Shown here: positions 24,807-35,739 of the stretch, one piece after another
How the letters are laid out: each line of letters starts with the position of its first letter
Numbering within the stretch: the stretch's first letter is position 1
Source of the DNA: Aureobasidium sp. EXF-3400
Lineage: Eukaryota > Ascomycota > Dothideomycetes > Dothideales > Saccotheciaceae
Length of the DNA: 64,000 nt
Assembly: GCA_024195585.1 (NCBI GenBank)
Contig: SWBL01000001.1
Coordinates: forward strand, 124,001-188,000
Reading direction: 5' to 3'
Made by a program: the position numbers and the translations under genes
The notes under the pieces: model-generated
Told to the model about the DNA's origin: nothing
Database searches by the model: none
What the model saw: only the letters and a program-made list of their open reading frames with translations

Positions 24807-25343
24807 GATACTCGAGTTTATGAGTGTGTTGCGTGTAAGAAGAAAGTCAGAGTATAGAGTTCAGAGAAACATGAAACCCCCACGATTGGCCCTATGACAC
24901 ACACGCGACTCGAAAACCGCCGGCGATAGCGATTGCCTATCGCCGACTCGTTCATGCAACACACCACTTCCGACACACATAAATCTAATCTCAGACCTCA
25001 GATCTAGTAGAGATGCGATGTGCATCTTTCTTGTTCGGCCAAACAACTCAAATAAGAAGAGAATATGTCATGACCATGCATCCAATTCGCCAGGCGGGCT
25101 ACCAGTTTCCACTTAGGTGACCATACTATGACTTCACGTTTGTCATCTCCTATAGCACTTGCCATGTTCTTAGTACGGAGAATCGAAAGCAACTCTGAGA
25201 AACAACAGGATTGATTCGGTTGCTGTGTTGCATATCTAGGCACCACAATCATCCGGGGCCAGGGTGATGCACCAAACGGTAGAGACTTGGTCATAATTTG
25301 AATGACTTGATTCTTCTCTCCTCATCAATATCTGCATCATCTA
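24807..25343. other. Intergenic region
   Basis: 537 bp upstream of the MFS gene and downstream of the Rsm1-like gene. No coding signal is recognised. It should include the MFS promoter. Confidence 0.5.
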
Positions 25344-26714
25344 TTAGACAGCAGGAGGTGCCCTCTTCTTGAATCCCAGGACGGTCTTTAGTCGTCTCAA
25401 CTTCGAGAGTCTTTCCTTGTCTTGTTTTTCCGTCTCTGTCCTGCTCAATTCAGGCATCGATGGCAGAGTCTCCGAAGCCAAACTCTCTCTTCCATCATCC
25501 GTCACCCCTGCATCACCCTCCACCTCACCACCAACCTCAACAGGACCTTGAATGGTACCTCTCGACCTCCGTCTCTGCTCATCAATATACCTCTCCAACA
25601 CATCCAGCAAAATCTCATAAGCACATTTCCCAGCATAATTTCCCGTGGCTGCTTGAGTGGTAGCATTGCGCCAGGGACAGTGCTCGCGATGTAGTTGAAT
25701 GAGATGCAAAGAGCGATCTTGTGGCTCGTTGTCATCGTCATCGTCGCCAAATCTGTGGGGTTTATAGTCGGGTTGATACATCCAGAGACCTATTCTTTGG
25801 AAACATGCTGAGCAGGCTAGCAGCTGTGTGCTGGATTCTGTTGAGCCTTGCCAGCCGCTGATGGCTACTTGAAGTGCTTTTTGTTTTGTTTCTTCTGTGA
25901 TGTTTGTGGTTTCGCTTGTGGTTTCTTCTTCTGAGTTGTTGAGGAGGGTTGGAGGCAGGTTTGCGAGAATCTTGGTTGGAGAGGGCGTAAGGTCGGTGGG
26001 CTGGAGAGTCAGGTTGGCGAGTGATGGCGCTATTGCCAGTAGAGACTGATAGCGTGTGCGTAGCTCGGGCTGCCAGACTGTCGACTTGACAATAGGCAAA
26101 CGGTAGATGTCGTCCTTGCAAGCTGCCTTTCTCCATAGACAGTCCTCTGAATGTGCCTCAACAATGAGTTCTCGGTATTTCTCCACCAATGCTTGTTCCA
26201 ACTCTTCCTGATTGTTATCATCCTCCTCTTCATCTTCATCTTCCTCCTCTTGGACCTCTTCCTCAACTTGAACGCGACGTCTCTTGACTATAGGCTCAAC
26301 CTTGACCAACAGCCTCTGCTGACATCCTCCCTTGCAACCAACAGTATTCGTGTCCACACACCACCATCCCCGTTTAGCCCATTCAACTTCATTCACAGCA
26401 TCAGGTTTGGGGTGCCAATTTGTGACGGGTCCGAAACTGCGCAAGCGCTTGATAAAGGCGTCGTGCGACCATGGCGCGAAATTGCCTTCTCCTCTGACTG
26501 GATTGATCGACGACTTTGGTGTAGGCTTGTTGCGTAGACTAGATGCAGCAGATGTTGAGTCGCCGCTGGAGCGAATGCGCTTGGTTGCTGGTTCGTTGAT
26601 TGTGCCTTGCGAGACGGGTCTGGGTGGAGTGGCTGTCGGCGCCGAGGGAGATCCGAACCGGCTGTCGAGGAGTTTGTGAAACTTGCGTTTCGTCGTCGCG
26701 AGTGCTTCAGGCAT
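25344..26714 (-). CDS. rsm1: C3HC zinc-finger Rsm1-like protein
   Basis: Members of the NIPA/Rsm1 family (zf-C3HC followed by Rsm1-like domain) act in mRNA export in fission yeast and resemble animal NIPA. The single exon encodes 456 residues from the ATG at 26714, which gives the family start MPEALATTKRKFHKLLD. The upstream in-frame codons lack an ATG. The first zinc-binding part includes GWWCVDTNTVGCKGGCQQRL and EAHSEDCLWR. The second includes LLACSACFQRIGLW and LHREHCPWRN. A Glu/Asp-rich linker separates them, and the C-terminus is basic (LRRLKTVLGFKKRAPP). The gene lies 233 bp downstream of the Artemis-like gene on the same strand. Confidence 0.88.
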   Translation of the reverse strand: MPEALATTKRKFHKLLDSRFGSPSAPTATPPRPVSQGTINEPATKRIRSSGDSTSAASSLRNKPTPKSSINPVRGEGNFAPWSHDAFIKRLRSFGPVTNWHPKPDAVNEVEWAKRGWWCVDTNTVGCKGGCQQRLLVKVEPIVKRRRVQVEEEVQEEEDEDEEEDDNNQEELEQALVEKYRELIVEAHSEDCLWRKAACKDDIYRLPIVKSTVWQPELRTRYQSLLAIAPSLANLTLQPTDLTPSPTKILANLPPTLLNNSEEETTSETTNITEETKQKALQVAISGWQGSTESSTQLLACSACFQRIGLWMYQPDYKPHRFGDDDDDNEPQDRSLHLIQLHREHCPWRNATTQAATGNYAGKCAYEILLDVLERYIDEQRRRSRGTIQGPVEVGGEVEGDAGVTDDGRESLASETLPSMPELSRTETEKQDKERLSKLRRLKTVLGFKKRAPPAV

Positions 26715-26947
26715 GGTGTGAGATCGTTGGGAGTCGTGCGACTGGTTGTCGAGTCTGTTGTCGCTGAGTGAGTGTCTTTGTTGACAAAAGTGCGACAATC
26801 ACATGCAGCTTCGGCTTCGGCTCCATGCTGTCAGCAACAAGCGCGTCACTTCGGCCATCACCCAATAACAATCATCACATCTTGCAAGACTCTATGTTCG
26901 ATTACTAGCAATTCAATGCTACTGCTACTATCAAGGAGACCGCTTCG

Positions 26948-28915
26948 TCACAACTCCTTCTCTGGTTCCTGATTGTGATAGCCATCCACGCTGGTAAAGA
27001 ATCCTTTCTCCCATTTCTGGCTCAGAGCTGCCTGGTACATCGTCTCCATGCGTGTGTTTCTCTCACTTTTGGTACTACTTGGTGTGCTGCTGTGTCTGGA
27101 CCTTGATCTCTTAGCCCTTTTGTGTGGCGTTTCAGGCCTCACTGTTGATGAGCTGCGACTCATTGTCGCTTCACCTGTTTCTGGCCGAATGGACTGCTCT
27201 TTTGGAGCTTGGGCAAGTTTTGGAATCACATGGCTTGGGGTTGGCGATCTCGACCTGTTCCTTGAAGGTGATGGTGTGCTTCTTTGAGATTCTTCCGCTT
27301 CTGGATCCTTGATGCCTAGTTCTGCGTGGAGGTCTTTATCTGCTTGGAATATGTTGGCCGAGCAGATATCTCCGAACAGCATCTCCATCGATATGTCGGA
27401 CGTGTATGTGTATCGATCGACCGTGCAAGGGTATATCTCCTTTGGTCTGAAAGCCTGCACGAGCTCGCGAAGCTCAAGGTAGGAAGAATGGCGAGAGAAC
27501 GGGAACGTCTGCCATAATTAGCACAATCTTAGCAAGTCATGGGTGACACTCACAATCTGCCGTTGTTTGACGCGATCCTCTGCCTCCTGATTGGACTTGC
27601 CAGTGATCAATCTTGTAAGCGCTGGAATAAGTTTGTCGATGGGCAGGTTGTCCATGTCAAACTCATCGTCGGGCCTGCCCTCTTGACTAGTGATCTCCAC
27701 TTCGTCACGCAGGATCTCGAGATCAAGGTCGATAGATTCTTTGCCGCTCTTCACTAACGCCGTGAACCACTCTTTCATTGGTTCCTTGAGCTCGGGCTGA
27801 GCTTGTAGCGCCCTGTTGCAGATGAATAAGAGTTGCTGAACACTAGCCTGGTCGTATAGTTCAAGAGAATGTGTCTGGTTCAGATCACCCTGGCCTCCAC
27901 CAGCTCCAATCTCGGCAATCTCGTATCCTTTGTGTCGAGCTATAATTGGCGTGATCCAGACAACATTTGCTGAAACAACCTGTCAGATGGAAGATCGACA
28001 AGAGTGAAAAGACTTACGGTCCTGAAACACCTCACAGCGAGTGCCCTTTTCACAACTGTGAATTCGTGCACCTTCTGACGAATTTGTCAAACATCCAGGA
28101 TGCTCGTGATTGCCGAGTTTGTAGCCCACCAGAGGCGCAGTCAGTGATCCGTTGCATGTTGGCTGGTCTCTTTGCGAATAGTATAGACGCCATCGATAGT
28201 CATCGAGGTGTACTCGGGTCTTCAGGGAAGCTGCAAGTGCAATCCAAGCCTCCTCGTAGCCAAACGTCCACGTGTTAAGATAGAAGATGGTTTCTGGAGG
28301 ATATTGAGATGCTTTGGTGATGAGTTCGCTCAAGCCGTCGGCCTTAGAGGGCATTTCATATTCCAAAGCATCACTAGATGTGAAGGTGGTGTCGAGATAT
28401 ATGTTGTCCAGCCGCTGAGTACCTTTGGTATACGGGAGAAGAACTGGATTGCGTATGAGAGTGTTTACCCACCATGTTTCTGATCGAAGATCGCCTGTAT
28501 AGAGAACGGCTTTCCCATTACCTTCAATTAGGAACATGCATGATCCAAGACAGTGGTTTGCATCGAAAAGGGTCACACGAATGGACTTTCAAGGAGCCAA
28601 TTCGATTTCGGTTGGTGTGTCAAGAGGAATTGGCTTGATGTGGTTTTTGAGGCGACGATATGTTTGCTTTCTCGATTCCAAGATGCCTTTTGCGAAGTTC
28701 ATGCGATGTGGGTACTTTTCCAGGCGAAGAAGTAGCTCGCGGGTTTGCGCAGTACAATAGACGAAGGTCGACTTGAATGCTTCGAGTCCTTTCAGGTGGT
28801 CGCTGTGAACATGACTAAGAAAACAGGCAAGCGGAGGCGGTTCATCCGGATGATTAGTGAAGTTGTCTATGCGAATGTAGGGAAACTCCCTGACGATGCC
28901 GTCGAAGGTCGACAT
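26948..28915 (-). pseudogene. Artemis/SNM1-like DNA repair nuclease with in-frame TGA
   Basis: A metallo-beta-lactamase/beta-CASP nuclease of the Artemis (DCLRE1C) type, processing DNA ends in repair. Exons are 28915-28018, 27969-27554 and 27508-26948, with introns of 48 and 45 nt, giving 625 codons. Catalytic motifs are present: LSHVHSDHLKG (from about residue 33), DANHC, LYTGDLRSE, YLDTTF and WTFGYEEAW. Exon 2 restores EIAEIGAGGG. The C-terminal tail is Ser/Arg-rich and disordered. Codon 109 is TGA (28591-28589), in the stretch EIELAP-stop-KSIRVTLFDANHC. Related proteins usually have Gly here, so a single GGA-to-TGA change explains it. Everything else is intact. It is either a recent nonsense allele, a sequencing error or a readthrough case. 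An intron over the stop is not supported. Confidence 0.82.
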
Positions 28916-29420
28916 GTGGTTATGCACTTCATCTATCCGATACTTGGCTGTGGAGGATCATCAGTGCGGAGCAGAGCTCGCGCAGGAGGAGACGCGTTTC
29001 AGCGCGGCATGTGAAAGTTTTGATGACGTTTGGCAGATTTGACAGCGCTTCGAGGACTTTGTGCGGCAGGGAAGCGCCCATGGTATGTCTCAGGTCATTG
29101 AGCGGCTCATTACAGATTGCCAACGAGCGCACAAGGCAGGGGAAGACAAGCTGAGTGGTTCCTGGTGGATGCACGATGGGAATAAACAGGAAATGCAAAG
29201 GCGGTAAGCAGAGCTTACCCCGCGGTGTACGTCACCTTCAAGCTCAGCTTGGCGAAGCTTGGTTGAGGTCGTGGTGACGATCGTGGAGCTTTCGTGGCAG
29301 CCGATCCGTGCCGCTCCCAATTCTTTCTTGTTTATATCACGCAGATCTCCCCTGTGCTTGTTCATCCTGTTCCTCCTGTTCTCCTCATCTTTACTTTCTA
29401 CAAACAACACATCACACATC
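28916..29420. promoter_or_regulatory. Divergent promoter, Artemis-like gene and GAD
   Basis: 505 bp between divergent genes. The GAD side ends in a CT-rich then ACAAACAACACATC leader just before the ATG, typical of fungal leaders. No conserved site can be named with confidence. Confidence 0.5.
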
Positions 29421-31132
29421 ATGGTTCATCTAGGACAGGTTACAAACGATTCCGACAGGAAGAAGGAAGAGGAGGCTTCAAATGGCATTGACATGTCCAA
29501 GCTGGGTCCAGAGGGCAGCTCGCCTGGTGACTTTGAGACCAGCATCTATGGCAGTCGTTTTGCAACAGAGGACCTGCCTAGACATGAGATGCCCGATGGG
29601 GAGATGCCTGCAGCCACCGCCTACAGAATGATCAAAGACGACCTCACCCTGGACGGCAACCCTACCCTCAAGTACATTCTCCCTCAACTACTCTGCGCTG
29701 CATCCGCTAACGAGTCTACAGCCTTGCCTCGTTCGTCACTACCTACATGGAGCCCGAAGTCGAACAACTCATGACTGACGCCTTTGCCAAAAACTTCATC
29801 GACTATGAAGAGGTATATCAAGCACCCCTTAAACACTCTTGACAATCCTCTGACACCCAAATTGTACCCTGTCAGCGCGGACATACAGAATCGCTGTGTC
29901 AACATGATCGCTCGTTTGTTCAATATCCCCACGCACGACGATGACACCAATGCCATGGGCACTTCGACCGTCGGCTCATCCGAGGCCATCATGCTTGCCA
30001 CGCTGGCAATGAAGAAGTCTTGGGTCAACAAGCGCAAGGCAGAGGGCAAGGACTACTCTCGTCCCAACATCATCATGAACTCAGCTGTCCAGGTCTGCTG
30101 GGAGAAGGCTGCTCGTTACTTCGATGTCGAGGAGAAATATGTCTACTGCACAAAGGACCGTTTCGTCATCGATCCTAAGGAGGCCGTCGACCTCATTGAC
30201 GAGAACACCATCGGTATCTGCTCCATTCTCGGTACCACCTACACTGGCGAGTACGAGGATACAAAGGCCATCAACGACCTCCTGGTCGAGCGCAACCTCG
30301 ACATTCCCATCCATGGTAATACCTACCCGTTCTTCCATCCTTGATCCCATGCTTACATTTTACAGTCGATGCCGCATCTGGTGGTTTCGTTGCACCTTTC
30401 GTCAACCCCGACCTTGTCTGGGACTTCCGTCTCGAAAAGGTTGTTTCCATCAACGTTTCTGGCCACAAGTACGGTCTCGTCTACCCCGGTGTCGGTTGGT
30501 GTATCTGGCGTGACCCCAAGTACCTTCCTACCGAGCTGATTTTCAACATCAACTACCTCGGTGCCGATCAGGCTTCTCTTACTCTCAACTTTTCTCGTGG
30601 AGCTTCTCAAGTTCTGGGCCAGTACTACCAGCTGATCCGTCTCGGCAAGAAGGGCTACCGCGCCATCATGTTCAACTTGACCAAAACTGCAGACTACCTG
30701 GCTGCCTCTGTTCAGAAGATGGGCTTCCTGCTTATGTCTGAAACTCGTGGCAAAGGTCTTCCTCTGGTTGCCTTCCGTCTTAACCCTGAGGACGGCCACA
30801 AGTTTGACGAGTTCGCCATCGCACATCAACTCAGACAGCGTGGTTGGGTCGTCCCTGCATACACCATGGCTCCCCACTCTGAGGGTCTGAAGATGATGCG
30901 TGTTGTTGTTCGCGAGGACTTCTCACACAGCAGATGTAACGCTTTGATCGCCGACATCAAGCTTGCCATGGAGACTCTGGGCAAGATGGATGAACAAAAG
31001 ATCCAGGAACACAAGGAGCAGATCAAGAAGCACGGTACCGCCACTGGTCGTAATAAGAAAATGAACCAGCACTTCACCGGCGAGAAGCACTCGCTGCAAG
31101 GCAAGACTGGCAAGACCCACGCCGTCTGCTAG
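29421..31132 (+). CDS. gad: Glutamate decarboxylase
   Basis: A PLP-dependent enzyme converting glutamate to GABA and CO2, the entry to the GABA shunt. Exons are 29421-29671, 29722-29812, 29865-30315 and 30366-31132, giving 519 residues, the normal fungal length. Landmarks are [59 protein letters not shown] and the PLP-lysine motif [15 protein letters not shown]. Introns 1 and 3 are ordinary (50 nt each). Intron 2 is odd. To keep the frame (DYEE joined to [10 protein letters not shown]) it must end ...AAATTG, a GT-TG intron of 52 nt. The only nearby AG (29874-29875) would shift the frame and destroy the protein. The gene lies 751 bp upstream of a likely GABA/choline-type permease. Confidence 0.9.
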
Positions 31133-31883
31133 AGTGTAATGCAACAAAACACGACAGAGCATATAGCATTATGAATCAATGACTCCTAAAAGCCTCGCAG
31201 TGCCTGTGATGTCCAGTGCAGCAGATCCATATGGAAGGTAACAACGAGACCTCACCGACGCCTCCGAACCAAAGACTGTGCATCGTTTGTTGTTGCTGAT
31301 CGGTCCATTGGGAGGCTTCGCGGCTCTCAGCGCCACCTCACAACGCCTCTGTATTGTACCAGAATTGCTTGTTCTTTTGCTTAAAGAAGCCACCAAAGCT
31401 TGGCGTGATCGAACGTGTTACACGGTCATGAATGATAGGGACGAAGAGAACCGATTCAACGATCTCTTAAACTTGTATCTTTTCGGTTGTCAGGGCAGCT
31501 CAACACCGATGAGCGGCGGCCGTATTATCGAGTTGTACACAATCTTCTTTGTCAAGACGTTGTGAAGGATGCTCGAGATGTGGAGGCCGCGTGCCACTCC
31601 GCATGTCGGCACGGGCAATGATCTCCAGGTGGCCCATGACATCAGTTTTAGTGTGGTAACAAAAATTCAATACTTCTGGGGCAACCGCCCGGCGAAGAGG
31701 ACTATCTTTGGTCAGCTTGAGGGGTAAGATAGGAACCTTTTGACTCTTAAAGGATCTTCAGCTCCCTCTGTTCTGTGTTCAAGACGACCGTGTCTTTTCA
31801 CTAAACACGCTTTTCAAGATTCTTAGGTTGCTGGAGACGAAAGAGCTGGAGAAACATAAGGATAAACGACAACATCATCAATC
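31133..31883. other. Intergenic region between GAD and permease
   Basis: 751 bp holding the GAD transcript end and the permease promoter. No additional gene is supported. Confidence 0.5.
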
Positions 31884-33528
31884 ATGACTGGCGGCGACAC
31901 CTCGGACGATGCGCGACAGCTTGCGGCTCTGGGGCATACCCAGGAGTTGAAACGAACATTTTCCCCGCTGGCTATGCTCGGCTTAGCATTCGCCATTCTG
32001 AACTCATGGACTGCATTGGCAACATCATTGTCTCTGGCTTTGCCTAGTGGAGGACCTACATCAGTTCTATGGGGATTGATCACAGCAGGCGTCTGCAACT
32101 TATGTCTTGCAGCAAGTTTGGCAGAGTTCCTCAGTGCCTATCCATCCGCCGGTGGACAGTACCACTGGGCTGCCATGCTGTGTCCCAGAAGTCGCATAAT
32201 CTCGTGGATCACTGGATGGATTAATGTGAGTAGCATCTACCTCAGACAGCCATCCCCCACAACTCGAATTATACTGACACATCGATTCTCAGGTTGGCGG
32301 ATGGATGGCCCTGACTGCCACTGGAGGTCTCCTCGGATCGCAACTTATTCTGGGCATCATCTCGTTGATGGACCCATCCTACGAATCTAAGAGTTGGCAT
32401 CAATTCCTGATTTACATTGGATACAACGTGTTTGCATTCTGCTTGAATGCATTCGCCAACCGGATTATTCCACTCATCGACAAAGGTGCCATTATTTGGA
32501 GCATAGCCGGGTTCATCATCGTTTCCATCACGGTTTTGGCATGTGCAGCTCCAAACTACAGCACCGCCGAGTTTGTCTTTGGTGAATTCATCAACGAAAC
32601 CGGCTGGCCTGATGGCGTTGCTTGGTTGTTGGGCTTGCTCCAGGGTGGCTTCGGTCTCACAGGCTATGACGCCGTCGCGCACATGATCGAGGAGATCCCA
32701 AACCCAAGAAAGACGGGACCCTTTGTTATGATCACTTGCGTGGCCATTGGCACTTTTACCGGCTTCATCTTCTTGATGTGCCTTCTCTTCGTTGCTGGCA
32801 ACATTGACGATGTTATCAAGTCGCCTGCTGGTCCTCTCCTCGCCATCTTGTATAATGCAACTAGCTCGCGTGCTGGAGCGATCTGTCTGCTCATGTTCCC
32901 TCTGGTCTGCACTGTCTTTGCGACCATTGCCATCATGACCACCAGCAGTCGTATGGCCTGGGCATTCGCCAGAGACAGAGGTCTTCCAGCTTCAAAGTTC
33001 TTCAGCAAGGTTCACCCAGGACTTGATGTACCTGTCAACGCACTTGCTCTTACTCTTGGCCTGGTTATCATCTTCGGATGCGTTTTCCTCGGCAGTTCCA
33101 GCGCCTTTAACGCTATCACCAGTGCTTCTGTTGTTGCTCTCAGTATCACCTACGGCATCCCCATCGCCCTTAATGTCCTTCAAGGACGCAAAGGGCTACC
33201 AGCCGACCGCGCGTTCATTTTGCCTTCATGGTTTGCATGGTTCGCCAATCTGCTTGGTCTTGCCTACGTCGCCATCACCTCTGTGCTTTTCCTCTTCCCT
33301 CCTGAGCTGCCTGTCAACTCCAACAACATGAACTACTGCGTTGTTGCATTTGGCATTTGGTTATTCATCTCGCTGTTGACGTATATCTTTGACGGCAGAA
33401 AGAACTACACAGGCCCCAAGGTGGATATTGTTGATGAGCATGTGCTTACAGCATCGCCTTCGCCTGAAATGACAAGGACGAATAATGGAATTGATTTCTC
33501 GGAAAAGGGAAGAGAGTCGGGTTTCTAG
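31884..33528 (+). CDS. Amino acid/choline/GABA permease (APC superfamily)
   Basis: A membrane permease of the fungal amino acid-choline transporter family, whose members import GABA, choline or amino acids. Exons are 31884-32225 and 32293-33528 (67-nt intron), giving 525 residues. A cytoplasmic N-terminus leads into about 12 membrane segments. Motifs include SPLAMLGLAFAILNSWTALA, AEFLSAYPSAGGQYHWAAM, the loop HMIEEIPNPRKTGP, and SSRMAWAFARDRGLPASKFF. The same-strand position directly after glutamate decarboxylase makes GABA a reasonable but unproven substrate. An alternative reading is a choline or ethanolamine permease of the Hnm1 type. Confidence 0.88.
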
Positions 33529-33887
33529 TTTAGCATATTTTGCATTTATGATTATGTTTTGATTCGCTGGTGTTTAGCTCACAGCTTTCAGCTGTAAGTA
33601 CTTTAACTCAATCTTCTTTTGTTAAACAGAACCAGTGTCGCAAACTAGCAAGCAGAACGGTCCTCCTAGTGAGTCTCAACGCATCAACGAAGACTTTGCC
33701 TTGCACATGCGTATCCATCATCATCTACGCTCAGCGCACTGTAGTGTCGTGTGGCGTGCGCTCGGGTGCTGGATGTAAATAGAAATCAAAGTCAGTGGTG
33801 CCTCGCGGTCCGACGAGTCCATCCCAAGCTGAAATTTTCTGACTCAGTCGAACGGAAGGCAGTGGCAAGACAAGGGCGCTTGTACAC
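33529..33887. other. Convergent intergenic region
   Basis: 359 bp between the 3' ends of the permease (plus) and the eIF4A-like gene (minus). It contains only transcript ends as far as can be seen. Confidence 0.5.
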
Positions 33888-35254
33888 TTAGAAGAGGTCT
33901 GAGAAGCGAATTAGTGACTGCGACATCATAGAACGCAGAAAAATTACTCACCAGCAGCGTTTGTCGGCATCTTTTCTACTTGAGTGCCGTAGAACTGCTC
34001 AATTTCATGCATTGTGCGCAGTTCGTCAGCGGCCACGAAGTTGATGGCGACACCCTTACGTCCAAGTCGACCGCCACCGCCACGTCCGACACGACGAATG
34101 TAGTCCTCTGGGTTGGCTGGGAGATCATAGTTGATAACAAGAGGGACCTGCTGGACGTCGATCGTATTGGCGAGCATGTTGGTAGCGACCAGGACGTGAG
34201 AGCCAGAAAAGAATTGCCTCATACTGTTATCACGCTGGGGCGCGTCCATATCACGGTGTATAGCCGAGACAGCAAAGTCGCGGGCAGTAAGCTTATCGGT
34301 AAGCCGTTCGACCTTCCCACGAGTGTTGCAGAAAATCACCGCCTGTCTGTTGGTGATGATCTTGTGAAAATCAGAGAGGCTGTCGACCTTCCAGTCTTCT
34401 TGTTCGTTTTCGACGGTCACGTAGAACTGTTTGATACCTTCAAGGCAAGTCTCGTACTTCTCAATTGTGATGCGGACTGGATTACACATGAACTCAGTGA
34501 TGACCTCTAGCACGTCCTGAGGCATGGTAGCGGAGAAGAGAACGACCTGGGTGGTCGTGCTCTGACAAAGTATCCCGAAGATGTCGTGTACTTGCTCAGC
34601 AAAACCGCGGGATAATATGGTATCGGCCTCGTCGAGCACGATCATCTTTGTGTTGTCGGTACAGAGAGCACGGCGGTGAATCATGTCATGGACACGGCCA
34701 GGGGTGCCAACGACTACTGACTGTCGCCCATCCCGAAGAGCCTTTGTATCATCCCCTATGCGAGTGCCACCAATGCAAGCGTAGCATTCAATATTTGTAA
34801 AGCCACCGATAGTAGCAATGACCTTCTGAATCTGATGTGCACGCTCACGGGTTGGTGCAAGGATTAAGACCTGGCATGCCTTAACATTGGGGTCGATCTT
34901 TTGAAGGACGGAGATAGAGACGGCAGCAGTCGTTCCGGAACCAGACCGCGCCTGCGCAACAACGTCCTTGCCTTTCGACATCGTGAGCATGAGTCTGGCA
35001 TAATATTGCGACTTGTACTCACCCTTGATGGCTGGCATGATAGCATGCTGCTGGAAAGCAGACGGACGCTCGAAACCATACGCGTAGATTCCACGCAGAA
35101 GGTCGGTCTTAAGGTTCATAGCATCGAAGGAGTCAGTGGTCTCATCGTAGTTGGACTCGATGTCAGCTAGGAACTTGTCAACAACGTGCAAAGAATCTGC
35201 AACATGTATATACTTACCAGCATCGATGTCGTCAAGTCCTTGTCCGTCGGCCAT
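33888..35254 (-). CDS. eIF4A-like DEAD-box protein with degenerate catalytic motifs
   Basis: Exons are 35254-35218, 35166-35023, 34971-33952 and 33898-33888, giving 403 residues. The backbone is clearly eIF4[28 protein letters not shown] (Q motif), [47 protein letters not shown] and a C-terminus ending MPTNAADLF. Functional residues are lost. The Walker A motif reads SGSGTT instead of SGTGKT (Lys to Thr). Motif Ia is PTRERA rather than PTRELA. Motif V is [13 protein letters not shown] rather than ATDLLARGIDVQQ. Motif VI is [15 protein letters not shown], with His changed and two residues added. ATP hydrolysis is therefore unlikely. The first two introns are 51 nt each and stay open in frame if retained (437 residues); their removal restores the eIF4A alignment. 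Whether a canonical eIF4A exists elsewhere cannot be seen. Confidence 0.88.
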
Positions 35255-35739
35255 GATTGCGATTTAATTACGATTATCAAGTGCTGTCTTTAGAGAGATG
35301 TACATAAGCTGGTCAACTTTCGTGCTGATGATTACAGGTACCTGTAACCATACATAATGGTTTACAGATGGGGACATGTCCAGGTAGGTGATCTCTGTTT
35401 GATCACATAGTGAAGCTTCAAGGTTGTTGTAAAGTGAGATTGTGCAAGCATAAAGCTCAAATGCATAAATCCAGCCTAGCTGTCACCTTCGTGTTGGCAT
35501 CAAACACAGCCATCTGACCCTCCACCTCGCCATCAACATGTCCAACTAAAACCATCACTGCCATCATCTACAACACTTGCAGTCACGATTCATCAAACAC
35601 AATCAGATTTAGAATCAAAATCACAACCATAACCACGATCCTCAGAAAGTCTGTTTATCAAACCAATCGTCATACCCATCCGAATCATCTCACCCCTAGT
35701 CTACTCACCATCCATCACATTCTCCACCAACTCAAAACA
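35255..35739. promoter_or_regulatory. Divergent promoter, eIF4A-like gene and UCH
   Basis: 485 bp between divergent genes. The UCH side is CA-rich up to CTCAAAACAATG. No specific element is identified. Confidence 0.45.

Noticed and set aside
33980..34510. Plus-strand 176-codon open frame inside the eIF4A-like gene
   Set aside because: It is the antisense shadow of a conserved gene; the minus strand has eIF4A motifs and matching splice sites.
35167..35217. Reading the N-terminal extension of the eIF4A-like protein ([15 protein letters not shown]) as coding
   Set aside because: It starts with GTAAGT, ends with TAG, and its removal restores the standard eIF4A N-terminus, so it is an intron.
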